NCBI RefSeq assembly: GCF_000938255.1 | Contig: NZ_JYMR01000012.1 | Location: forward strand, 275,150 to 339,149 | Reading direction: 5' to 3' | DNA from: Bradyrhizobium sp. LTSP849 | GTDB lineage: Bacteria; Pseudomonadota; Alphaproteobacteria; Rhizobiales; Xanthobacteraceae | DNA length: 64,000 nucleotides | Shown here: positions 18,013 through 26,200 of the stretch, piece by piece | Numbering within the stretch: position 1 is the stretch's first letter | Layout: the number at the start of each line of letters is the position of its first letter | Program-made: the position numbers and the translations under genes | Notes under the pieces: generated by a model | Seen by the model: only the letters and a program-made list of their open reading frames with translations | What the model was told of the DNA's origin: nothing | The model's database searches: none

Positions 18013-20221
18013 AGACCGCCGCTCCGCCGCAGCCCTCGAGGTCCGGGGCCTCGACGTCTATTACGGTCATTCGCACGCACTGCAGGGCGTCGACCTCTCG
18101 CTGGATGCCGGCATCTTCTCCGTCGTCGGCCGTAACGGCATGGGCAAGACCACGCTGTGCAAGGCCATCATGGGCCTGGTGCCGGTGAGCGGCGGCTCGA
18201 TCCGGGTTCGCGGCGAGGACATCACGCGACGGCCTCCGGCCCATATCGCGCGCCGCGGTGTCGGTTATGTGCCGCAAGGGCGACGGCTCTGGCGTTCGCT
18301 CAGCGTCGACGAGCATTTGCGGCTTGCTGGCGGCATGCGGTCCGGTGCCTGGACTGTCGAACGCATCTACGACACCTTTCCCCGCCTCGCCGAACGCAAG
18401 GACCATGGCGGCGGCCAACTCTCCGGCGGCGAGCAGCAAATGCTCGCGATCTCGCGAGCGCTGGTCACCAATCCGCAGCTCCTGATCATGGACGAGCCCA
18501 CCGAAGGACTCGCACCCGTCATCGTCTCCCAGGTCGAAGAGATGCTGCTGAGGCTCGGCGAAGACGGCGACATGGCCGTGCTCTTGATCGAGCAGAACAT
18601 CGGCGTCGCCACTGCGATCTCGCGCAATGTCGCAATCATGGTCAACGGCCGTATCAACCGCATCATCGATTCAGCGCGGCTTGCAGCCGACCGCGACTTG
18701 CAACAGCGCCTGCTCGGCGTTGGATTGCACGCCGAGCTCACGCCTGACATTGACGCGCCTGTGGCCGGCGGTGAAGCGAAGTTGACGCCGCAGCCCATAC
18801 GCGCCAATGGTCCGATCCGTATCTACGTCTCCAACCCGACCCCACCCACCCGCTGGTCCCAGCCGGTCCCGATCGCGCGCATCGAGGCGGTCGCGCGCAC
18901 GCTCTCGACGCACGTCGCACGCCTTGAAGATACCGTGAGACGCAAGCGCGAGCCGGGCACGGCGCAGGCGTCGGGGCTGCCGGTGGTACTGGTCGCCGGC
19001 ACGCTCGACACCAAAGGGACAGAGCTCCGCTTTATCCGCGACATCATCGCGGCAAACGGCCTTCGCGTACGACTGGTCGATGTCTCCACCAGCGGGAGGC
19101 AGGCAGCGTGCGACGTCTCCGCGCAGGAGATCGCTCTGAACCATGGCCGTGGTGGCTCGGCCGTGTTCGGCCCGGACCGCGGCGTCGCGGTGACGGCGAT
19201 GGCGGAGGCCTTTGCCAATTGGATCAAGCGCCAGGGCAATATCGCCGGTGTGATCTCGGCGGGCGGCTCGGGAGCGGCATCGCTGGTCGCGCCTGCCATG
19301 CGCGCCCTCCCCGTCGGTGTGCCGAAACTGATCATCTCCTCGGTCGCCTCAGGTGACGTCGGCCCCTATGTCGGTCCGGCCGACATCACCATGATGCATT
19401 CGGTCACCGATGTGCAGGGCCTCAACTCGATCTCGCGCGCGGTGCTGTCGAACGGCGCCAACGCCATCGCCGGCATGGTCAGGGCGCGGCTGGACCAGCG
19501 CGAGACCCGGGAACGAACTGCCAGCGCCGCGCTGCCGTCGGTCGGCATCACGATGTTCGGCGTCACGACGCCGGCGGTACAGAAGATCGCAGCCGATCTT
19601 CGCGACGATTTCGAGTGCCTCGTCTTCCACGCCACCGGCGTCGGCGGCCGCTCGATGGAAAAGCTCGTCGACTCCGGCCAGCTCGCCGGCGTCATCGATC
19701 TCACAACCACCGAAATCTGCGATTTCCTGATGGGCGGCGTGTTTCCAGCGACCGAGGACCGGTTCGGCGCAACGATCCGCACCCGCGTGCCCTATATCGG
19801 CTCGGTCGGCGCACTCGACATGGTCAATTTCGGCGCGCCCGACACCATCCCCGAACGCTACCGCACGCGGAAATTCCACGTCCACAACCCGCAGGTGACG
19901 CTGATGCGTACCACGGCGGAGGAAAACGAGCGCATGGGTCGCTGGATCGGCGAGCGGCTCAACCGGATGGACGGACCGGTGCGCTTCTTCCTGCCCGAGG
20001 GCGGCGTCTCCACGCTCGATGTGCGCGGCCAGCCGTTCTGGGATCCCGAGGCCGACGCCGCCCTATTCCGCGCGCTGGAGCGCACGGTGCGCACGACCGG
20101 CAACCGGCAACTGATCCGCGTCAAGCAGAACATCAACGATCCCGAGTTCGCCACGACCATTACAGCCGCGTTCCGAACGCTGTTCGGACGCGTCGGGGCG
20201 CGCCGGAGAATGGTGAGGTGA
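18005..20221 (+). CDS. Fusion: LivF-type ABC ATPase + Tm-1-like (UPF0261) domain
   Basis: A 738-residue protein. Residues 1-240 are a LivF ATPase (GRNGMGKTT, LSGGEQQM, LIMDEPTEGLAP, LLIEQNIG). After a linker of about 80 residues, residues 325-738 match the Tm-1 N-terminal/UPF0261 family: LVAGTLDTKGTELRFI, SAGGSGAASL, ASGDVGPYVGPADI, FHATGVGGRSMEKL, DLTTTEICDFLMGGVF. Plant Tm-1 (tobamovirus resistance) joins this domain to a PEP-hydrolase-like TIM barrel; here that barrel is the next gene, 3 bases on. The reading frame is continuous, so this is a true fusion on the given sequence. The domain binds nucleotide in Tm-1; its bacterial reaction is not established to my knowledge. Confidence 0.92.
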   Translation: MNEDRRSAAALEVRGLDVYYGHSHALQGVDLSLDAGIFSVVGRNGMGKTTLCKAIMGLVPVSGGSIRVRGEDITRRPPAHIARRGVGYVPQGRRLWRSLSVDEHLRLAGGMRSGAWTVERIYDTFPRLAERKDHGGGQLSGGEQQMLAISRALVTNPQLLIMDEPTEGLAPVIVSQVEEMLLRLGEDGDMAVLLIEQNIGVATAISRNVAIMVNGRINRIIDSARLAADRDLQQRLLGVGLHAELTPDIDAPVAGGEAKLTPQPIRANGPIRIYVSNPTPPTRWSQPVPIARIEAVARTLSTHVARLEDTVRRKREPGTAQASGLPVVLVAGTLDTKGTELRFIRDIIAANGLRVRLVDVSTSGRQAACDVSAQEIALNHGRGGSAVFGPDRGVAVTAMAEAFANWIKRQGNIAGVISAGGSGAASLVAPAMRALPVGVPKLIISSVASGDVGPYVGPADITMMHSVTDVQGLNSISRAVLSNGANAIAGMVRARLDQRETRERTASAALPSVGITMFGVTTPAVQKIAADLRDDFECLVFHATGVGGRSMEKLVDSGQLAGVIDLTTTEICDFLMGGVFPATEDRFGATIRTRVPYIGSVGALDMVNFGAPDTIPERYRTRKFHVHNPQVTLMRTTAEENERMGRWIGERLNRMDGPVRFFLPEGGVSTLDVRGQPFWDPEADAALFRALERTVRTTGNRQLIRVKQNINDPEFATTITAAFRTLFGRVGARRRMVR

Positions 20222-20224
20222 CCG

Positions 20225-21058
20225 ATGGTCCGGTTTGAGCGTGCAACACTTTTGAGGCGGTTCCGCGAGATGGCGAAGCGCGGCGAGCCCATCGTCGGCG
20301 GCGGCGCCGGCACAGGCCTATCTGCCAAATGCGAGGAAGCCGGCGGCGTCGATCTCATCGTGATCTACAATTCCGGCCGCTACCGCATGGCAGGCCGCGG
20401 TTCGCTCGCGGGGCTCATGCCCTATGGCGACGCCAACGCCATCGTGCTCGAAATGGCCAGCGAGGTCCTGCCCGTCGTCCACCAGACGCCGGTGCTCGCC
20501 GGCGTCAACGGCACCGACCCATTCCGGGACATGGACGTGTTCCTCGACCAGCTCAAAGCGCTCGGTTTTGCCGGCGTCCAGAACTTTCCGACTGTCGGCC
20601 TGATCGACGGCGTCTTCCGCGCCAATCTCGAAGAGACCGGCATGTCCTATGCCCTGGAGATCGACATGATCGCGAAAGCACGCGAGAAGGATCTCCTGAC
20701 GACGCCCTACGTCTTCAGCGAAAAGGAAGCCGCCGCGATGGCGATAGCGGGGGCCGACATCATCGTCTGCCATCTCGGGCTTACCACCGGCGGCACGATC
20801 GGCGCCCAGACAGCGCCCAAGCTGAAGGACTGCCCGGCACGCATCGACACCTGGGCCTCCGCTGCGCTCAGCGTCAATCCGGACATCCTCGTGCTCGCCC
20901 ATGGCGGTCCGATCGCGGATCCCGCAGATGCCGATTTCATCATGAAGAACACCCGTCACTGCCACGGCTTCTATGGCGCCTCCTCGATGGAGCGGCTGCC
21001 GGTGGAGCGGGCCTTGACGGACCAAGTCCGCAAATTCAAGGCGATCGGCGCGCGATAA
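20225..21058 (+). CDS. Phosphoenolpyruvate-hydrolase-family TIM-barrel protein (Tm-1 C-terminal-like)
   Basis: A 277-residue protein with the family hallmark [19 protein letters not shown] then [20 protein letters not shown], and later [16 protein letters not shown] and [11 protein letters not shown]. This is the PEP_hydrolase (PF09370-type) barrel that forms the C-terminal half of plant Tm-1. It directly follows the Tm-1-like domain of the ATPase fusion, so both halves are encoded side by side. Similarity to PEP mutase/isocitrate-lyase barrels suggests C-C or C-P/C-O chemistry on a small carboxylate; the reaction is unproven. Confidence 0.9.
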   Translation: MVRFERATLLRRFREMAKRGEPIVGGGAGTGLSAKCEEAGGVDLIVIYNSGRYRMAGRGSLAGLMPYGDANAIVLEMASEVLPVVHQTPVLAGVNGTDPFRDMDVFLDQLKALGFAGVQNFPTVGLIDGVFRANLEETGMSYALEIDMIAKAREKDLLTTPYVFSEKEAAAMAIAGADIIVCHLGLTTGGTIGAQTAPKLKDCPARIDTWASAALSVNPDILVLAHGGPIADPADADFIMKNTRHCHGFYGASSMERLPVERALTDQVRKFKAIGAR

Positions 21059-21085
21059 TCGCCGGAACGATTGAGGGAGGAAAGT

Positions 21086-23992
21086 ATGTCAGGGATCCTG
21101 GTCGGCGAGTTAATCCTCTGGCTGATCGTCGCGATCATCGTGATCGTGGTTGGCGTCTACATCGTCAACTGGCTCTACCACCGCTCCTCCAAGGAGGTGT
21201 CGTTCGTCCGAACCGGTTTTCTCGGCGAGCGCGTGGTGATCAACGGCGGGGCCTTCGTGCTGCCGTTCATTCACGACTACACGCCGGTCAACATGAACGT
21301 GCTGCCGATGGGCATCGTGCGTTCCAAACAGGATGCGGTCATCACCCGCGACCGCATGCGTGTCGATATCGAGGCCGACTTCTATGTCCGCGTCCAGGCG
21401 ACCCGCGAAGCGGTGTCGATTGCGGCTGCGACGCTCGGCCGCCGCACCATGGAGCCGGAGCAGCTCCACGCGCTGCTGGCCGGCAAGTTTATTTCTGCGA
21501 TCCGCTCCGTCGCTTCCGAAATGACCCTCGAGGAGATGCACGAACGGCGCGGCGACTATGTCGTGCGCGTCAAGACCAATGCGGCCGAAGCTCTCGCGCA
21601 GAACGGCCTTGAGCTCGAATCCGTCGCCATCACGGATCTCGACCAGACCGACCTCGAATTCTTCAACCCCTCGAACCGCTTTGACGCCGAAGGCTTGACC
21701 AAGCTGATGGAGGACATCGAGGCCAAGCGTAAGCTGCGCAACGACATCGAGCAGGACTCGATGATCAGGATCCGCACCCGCAATCTCGAGGCCGAGCGGC
21801 AGGCCCTCGACATCGAGCGCGAGAGCGAGACCGCGAGATTGGAGCAGGAACGCGACATCGAGATGCGCCGTGCGCTCCAGCGCACCGAAGTCGCCCGCGA
21901 ACGCGCGCTGCGCGAGACGGAGGCCGAGCAGGCGCAGATTTCCGCGCGCGAGGCGATCGAGCGGTCGCGAATCGCCAATGAACAGGCCATTGCGGAGGCA
22001 CGCATCGCTTCCGAGCGAGAGACCCGCCAGAGGGAGATCGAGCGTACCCGCACCATCGAAGAGAAGGAGCTGCTGGCGCGCGAGGAGGTCGAGAAGACGC
22101 GGATCGCCAATCAACGCTCGATCGACACGACGCGGATTGCCTCTGAACGCGAGGTGCGCCAGCTTGAGATCGAGCGGATGCGGACCGTCGAGGAAGCCGA
22201 GATCGCCGCCCGCGAGGCGGTCGAAAAGGCCCGGATCCAGCAGGACCGCGTCGTCACCGACGCCCGCATCGCCAACGAAGAGGAAACGCGCCGCCGTGAG
22301 ATCGAGCGCACCCGCGCAGTCGACGAGGCCGAGATCGCTGCCCGCGAAGCCACCGAGAAGGCCCGCATTGCCCAGACGTTGATCGTCAACGTCGAGCGCA
22401 TCTCGTCGGACGAGCGCACCCGCGCGCTGGAAATCCAGCAGGTCCGCACCATCCAGGAGGCGGAGATCGAGGCGCAGCGCGCGGTCGAAGCCGCCCGCAT
22501 CGCCCGCGAACGGACACTCGCGGCCGATCGAATCGCCGCCGAGCAGAACACGCGGCAGCTTGAGATCGAGCGTAACCAGATGCTCGAGGTTGCCGGCATC
22601 GCTGCGCGCGAGACCACCGAAGCCTCGCGCATCGCCCAGGAAGAGCGCGTGCGTTCGCTGGAGATCGCCCGCAACCGGGCCGTCGAGGAGGCCGACATCG
22701 CCTCCCGCGAGGCGATCGAGGCGGCCCGCATCGCCCAGGAAAAGGCGGTCGCAGCCGAGCGCATCCAGGCCGAGCGCGACACGCGCTCGCTCGAAATCGA
22801 GCGCACCGGTGCGCTGGAGGCTGCCGAGTTGAAGCGGCGCGACGCCATCGAGCGCCAACGCATCGGTGTCGATCTCGCGCTCGAAGCCGAACGGATCAAC
22901 TCGTCCAAGAAACGCGAAGTCCTCAATATCGAGCAGAAGAAGGCCATCGAGATCGCCGACGAGGATCGCGTCATTGCTCTTTCCGCTAAGAAATCCGAGC
23001 GGATCGACGCTGACCGCCAAGTGCGGCAGGCCGAAATCGTCGCCCGCAGGGAGGTCGAGACCACGGATGTTTCGCGCGAGCAAGCCCTCGAAGCTGCTCG
23101 GCTGGAACGCCGGCGCGCGATCGAGCAGCTCGAAGTGGCCCGCGTCCAGTCGCTCCAGGAAGCCGAGATCGCCTCCCGCGAGGAAGTCGAGCGCGCGCGC
23201 ATCGCCTCCGACCGCGGCCTCGACGAGGCCCGCATCGGCCGCGAACGCGAACTGCGCAAGCTCGAAATCAATCGCGAGAAGGACGTTGAAACAGTCTTGA
23301 TGGAGAAGGCGATCGCCATCCATCAGAAGTCGCTGGAAGAGTCAGCCGCCAAGGCGATGGCGGAGGAAGCGCGGATGCGGGCTACTGAGGCGACCGAACG
23401 TGTCATCACTGCACGTGAGAGCGAGATTGCAAAGCGCCGCAAGACAGTCGAGGTAATGATCGCCGAAAAGCAGGCTGAGGAGACGCGTATCGCTGCTGAG
23501 GCCGAGCGTGTGCGCGCGGCCGTCGAGGCTGAGGCCCAGCGGATGCTCAACGAAGCCGAAAACGTGCTCACGGACCAGGCGCGCTACTCGCTGTTCCGCC
23601 GAAAGCTGCTCGACAAGATCGAAGGCATCGTGCGCGAGAGCGTCAAGCCGATGGAGAAGATCGAGGGCATTCGCATCCTCCAGGTCGACGGCCTGAACGG
23701 CAATGGTCACGGCGGCAATGGCGGTCGCAGCGCCACCGACGAGGTGATCGATTCCGCGCTGCGCTATCGCGTGCAGGCGCCGCTGATCGATTCGCTGCTG
23801 GCGGATATCGGCGTCGAGGGAGGCAGCCTCGCCAAGATGCCCGGCCTGATCCGCGAGGCCCGCGACATGCAGGGTATCAAGGATTCCGCGCGCAAGGGCG
23901 GCGGTGGCGGCGACAAGCCGGCCGCTTCGCTGGCGCCATCAGGGGAAGGCGGCGAACCGCCGGCCGAGCGCGGTCCGCGGAAGAAGAGCTGA
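21086..23992 (+). CDS. Giant flotillin-family (SPFH) protein with 44-residue coiled-coil repeats
   Basis: A 968-residue protein; ordinary bacterial flotillins are about 500-700. One N-terminal membrane helix (residues 8-30) and an SPFH domain (about 35-230: FVRTGFLGERVVINGG, ITRDRMRVDIEADFYVRV, VAITDLDQTDLEFFNPSNRF) are followed by a charged coiled coil to about residue 870. Residues 273-613 are tandem 44-residue units (four hendecads each) starting EIER-x-R and carrying an AREAxE-x2-RIA core, with one shortened 33-residue unit at 493-525. A Gly-rich, Pro-rich tail ends it. ATG 21086 follows GGGAGGAAAG. Flotillins scaffold membrane microdomains; here it is embedded among transport and oxidation genes and may organise them. 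Confidence 0.92.
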   Translation: MSGILVGELILWLIVAIIVIVVGVYIVNWLYHRSSKEVSFVRTGFLGERVVINGGAFVLPFIHDYTPVNMNVLPMGIVRSKQDAVITRDRMRVDIEADFYVRVQATREAVSIAAATLGRRTMEPEQLHALLAGKFISAIRSVASEMTLEEMHERRGDYVVRVKTNAAEALAQNGLELESVAITDLDQTDLEFFNPSNRFDAEGLTKLMEDIEAKRKLRNDIEQDSMIRIRTRNLEAERQALDIERESETARLEQERDIEMRRALQRTEVARERALRETEAEQAQISAREAIERSRIANEQAIAEARIASERETRQREIERTRTIEEKELLAREEVEKTRIANQRSIDTTRIASEREVRQLEIERMRTVEEAEIAAREAVEKARIQQDRVVTDARIANEEETRRREIERTRAVDEAEIAAREATEKARIAQTLIVNVERISSDERTRALEIQQVRTIQEAEIEAQRAVEAARIARERTLAADRIAAEQNTRQLEIERNQMLEVAGIAARETTEASRIAQEERVRSLEIARNRAVEEADIASREAIEAARIAQEKAVAAERIQAERDTRSLEIERTGALEAAELKRRDAIERQRIGVDLALEAERINSSKKREVLNIEQKKAIEIADEDRVIALSAKKSERIDADRQVRQAEIVARREVETTDVSREQALEAARLERRRAIEQLEVARVQSLQEAEIASREEVERARIASDRGLDEARIGRERELRKLEINREKDVETVLMEKAIAIHQKSLEESAAKAMAEEARMRATEATERVITARESEIAKRRKTVEVMIAEKQAEETRIAAEAERVRAAVEAEAQRMLNEAENVLTDQARYSLFRRKLLDKIEGIVRESVKPMEKIEGIRILQVDGLNGNGHGGNGGRSATDEVIDSALRYRVQAPLIDSLLADIGVEGGSLAKMPGLIREARDMQGIKDSARKGGGGGDKPAASLAPSGEGGEPPAERGPRKKS
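21902..22924 (+). repeat. Tandem 132-base coding repeats in the flotillin gene
   Basis: Successive 44-codon units align without gaps: 273-316, 317-360, 361-404, 405-448, 449-492, a 33-codon unit 493-525, then 526-569 and 570-613. The shortened unit equals loss of exactly one hendecad (11 codons), keeping the coiled-coil phase. Units are diverged in DNA, so expansion is not recent. Confidence 0.8.
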
Positions 23993-24000
23993 GGTCAATC

Positions 24001-24438
24001 ATGCCCCGCGTCTACGTCTCCACCGTCGTCAATGCGCGCAACGACCGCGTCTGGGCCCGCGTGCGCGACTTCAACGGCCTACCGAACTGGCATCCCGCGA
24101 TCGCGGAAAGCCGCATCGAGGGCGGCGAGCCTTCAGACAAGATCGGTTGTGTGCGAGATTTTCGCCTGCGCAACGGCGACCGCATCCGCGAGAAGCTGCT
24201 CGGCCTGTCGGACTACGACATGTTCTGCACCTACTCGATCCTCGAATCTCCAATGGGCGTCGAAAACTATGTCGCGACGCTGCGCCTGACGCCCGTCACC
24301 GACGGCGACCAGACCTTTATGGAATGGACCGCCGAGTTCGACTGCACGCCGGAGCGAGAGACCGAGCTCGTCGGCAACATCGGCGGCGGCGTATTCCAGG
24401 GCGGCTTCGATGCCCTCAAGCGCGTGTTCGGAGGGTGA
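24001..24438 (+). CDS. SRPBCC-family protein (polyketide-cyclase/CoxG-like), copy 1
   Basis: A 145-residue START/Bet v1-like protein: VSTVVNARNDRVWARVRDFNGLPNWHPAI at the start and a C-terminal helix GNIGGGVFQGGFDALKRVF. It is a clear paralogue of the next protein (shared RDFNG-x-WHPA, SDKIGCVR-x-F, VTDGD). SRPBCC proteins of this size are found as CoxG in carbon-monoxide-dehydrogenase clusters, where they help membrane attachment or maturation. The following molybdenum-hydroxylase genes support that kind of role. Its stop overlaps the second copy as TGATG. Confidence 0.88.
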   Translation: MPRVYVSTVVNARNDRVWARVRDFNGLPNWHPAIAESRIEGGEPSDKIGCVRDFRLRNGDRIREKLLGLSDYDMFCTYSILESPMGVENYVATLRLTPVTDGDQTFMEWTAEFDCTPERETELVGNIGGGVFQGGFDALKRVFGG

Positions 24439-24887
24439 TGGCGGTGCCGCATATCGTCAAAAGCACGATCCTGGACGCGCCGACCGATGCGGCGTGGTCG
24501 GTGCTCCGCGATTTCAACGGGCACGACCGCTGGCATCCGGCGGTCGCGACGTCCTCGATCGAGCGTGCGCACGCCTCGGACAAGATCGGCTGCGTCAGGC
24601 GGTTCAAGCTCAAGGACGGCGCGGAACTGCGCGAGCAATTGCTGGCGCTGTCCGATCTCGAACAGAGCTTCAGCTATTGCCTGCTCGATACCCCGATCCC
24701 GATGTTCAACTACGTCGCCCATGTCCGCCTGCTGCCGGTCACCGACGGCGACCGCACGTTCTGGCACTGGGAATCTCGTTTCACGACTAAACCGGAAGAC
24801 CGCGACCGCATCACCCACATGGTCGCCGAAGACATTTATCAGGCCGGGTTTGAGGCAATCCGCCGCCATCTGAAGGAGGCCGCATAG
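24438..24887 (+). CDS. SRPBCC-family protein (CoxG-like), copy 2
   Basis: A 149-residue paralogue of the preceding protein, aligned along its whole length: STILDAPTDAAWSVLRDFNG, WHPAV, SDKIGCVRRFKL, LPVTDGDRTFWHWESRF. ATG 24438 shares one base with the upstream stop; GTG 24443 is out of frame. The two may form a heterodimer or bind different ligands. The next gene begins immediately after the stop. Confidence 0.88.
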   Translation: MAVPHIVKSTILDAPTDAAWSVLRDFNGHDRWHPAVATSSIERAHASDKIGCVRRFKLKDGAELREQLLALSDLEQSFSYCLLDTPIPMFNYVAHVRLLPVTDGDRTFWHWESRFTTKPEDRDRITHMVAEDIYQAGFEAIRRHLKEAA

Positions 24888-25706
24888 ATGGGCGTGACAG
24901 TGAAGACTTTCACCAGCGCCAGTGAGGCGGCCGGGGCACTCTCCACCGACCGTAGCGCGCGCTATCTCTGCGGCGGCACGCTGGTGATGCGGGCGCTGAA
25001 TGAAGGCGACGTCTCGATCTCGACCGTCGTCCGCGCGCAGGATCAGGCACTGACCCGGATCGATGCCTCAGGCCCGCGCATCACGCTGGGCGCCGGCGTC
25101 ACCTTCGCGCGCGTCCTCGCCGAGCGCGATCTCGCCTTCCTGCATGCCCCGGCGCGCTCGATCGGCGGCCCCGCCGTACGCAATATGGGGACAGTCGGCG
25201 GCAATCTCTTTGCGCCGACCCCGTACGGCGACTTTACCGTCGCGCTGCTGGCGCTGGATGCTACCGTGGCCGTGCAGGGTGGCTTTGGCTCCCGGGATAT
25301 CCCGATTGAAGAATTCCTGCAGGCGCGCGACCGGCAGGCCGGGACGCTGGTGCTGTCGGTGTCCTGCACCCGACCCGCCAGCACCGAGGCGTTCCGCTAT
25401 CGCAAGATCGCCCGCATTAAGCCCAAGGGCGGCTCGGTCATCACGCTGGCCGCGCATCTGCCGATCAGCGGCGGCCGGATCGCGGGCGCCCGGATCGCGC
25501 TGGGCTCGATGGCACCGACGCAGATCCGGGCCCGCGCCGCCGAACGTGCACTGGAGGGCCGCTCGCTGGATGCCGCAACCATCGCTGCCGCTGCATCCGC
25601 CGCGACTGAAGGAACATCGCCATCCGACAATGCGCTCGGCAGCGCCTGGTATCGCCGTGAGATCGTCGGCGTCCACCTGCGTCGCCTGCTGTCGGGACAG
25701 GAATAG
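24888..25706 (+). CDS. Molybdenum hydroxylase FAD-binding subunit (CoxM-like)
   Basis: A 272-residue medium subunit of the xanthine-dehydrogenase/CO-dehydrogenase family. FAD contacts are CGGTLVMRALNEG (about residues 31-43) and ARSIGGPAVRNMGTVGGNL (about 90). The C-terminal domain with ALEGRSLDAATIAAAA is typical. It passes electrons from the Fe-S subunit to the final acceptor. It stands in the usual M-S-L order with the next genes. Confidence 0.93.
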   Translation: MGVTVKTFTSASEAAGALSTDRSARYLCGGTLVMRALNEGDVSISTVVRAQDQALTRIDASGPRITLGAGVTFARVLAERDLAFLHAPARSIGGPAVRNMGTVGGNLFAPTPYGDFTVALLALDATVAVQGGFGSRDIPIEEFLQARDRQAGTLVLSVSCTRPASTEAFRYRKIARIKPKGGSVITLAAHLPISGGRIAGARIALGSMAPTQIRARAAERALEGRSLDAATIAAAASAATEGTSPSDNALGSAWYRREIVGVHLRRLLSGQE

Positions 25707-25712
25707 AGCCCC

Positions 25713-26189
25713 ATGTCCAAGATACCTCTGCAATTCCGGCACAATGGCCGCGACGTCGCCATCTTCGTCGACGGCGGCACCAATCTCCTGGTCGCGCTGC
25801 GCGAGCTGATCGGCGACATGACGCCCAAATTCGGCTGTGGCCAGGGTGGTTGCGGCACCTGCAGCGTGCTGATCGACGGTGAGCTTCATCTCTCGTGTTT
25901 GACACTGGCGGAAACGGTGGGAGGTCGCTCGGTCGAGACACTCGACGGCATGAAGCAGGGTCCGAACCTGCATCCGCTGCAGCGCGCCTTCGCCGACCAT
26001 TTTGCCGCTCAGTGCGGCTATTGCACGCCGGGCATGCTGATGGCCGCAAAGGCTCTGCTCGACCGCAACCCCTCGCCCAACCGCGACGAGGTCATTGAAG
26101 CGATTTCCGGCAATATCTGCCGTTGCACCGGCTACGAACCGATCATCAACGCCATTCTGGCCGTCGCCGGCGGCCGGGCCAGCGCCTGA
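25713..26189 (+). CDS. Molybdenum hydroxylase [2Fe-2S] subunit (CoxS-like)
   Basis: A 158-residue iron-sulfur subunit. A plant-ferredoxin-like cluster FGCGQGGCGTCSVLIDG (about residues 47-63) and a second, helical cluster domain with CGYCTPGMLM and ICRCTGYEPI are both complete. Size and motifs match CoxS and related small subunits. It is 6 bases after the FAD subunit. Confidence 0.95.
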   Translation: MSKIPLQFRHNGRDVAIFVDGGTNLLVALRELIGDMTPKFGCGQGGCGTCSVLIDGELHLSCLTLAETVGGRSVETLDGMKQGPNLHPLQRAFADHFAAQCGYCTPGMLMAAKALLDRNPSPNRDEVIEAISGNICRCTGYEPIINAILAVAGGRASA

Positions 26190-26200
26190 AGGACGTCACC

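Noticed and set aside
18005..21058. An antiviral or phage-defence role by analogy with plant Tm-1
   Set aside because: The genes lie inside a transporter/catabolic array with no defence genes; homology alone does not support that role here.
21110..23323. Very long minus-strand open frame opposite the flotillin gene
   Set aside because: It is a shadow produced by the repetitive high-GC coding strand; no ribosome site or domain, and the plus-strand frame has clear SPFH motifs.
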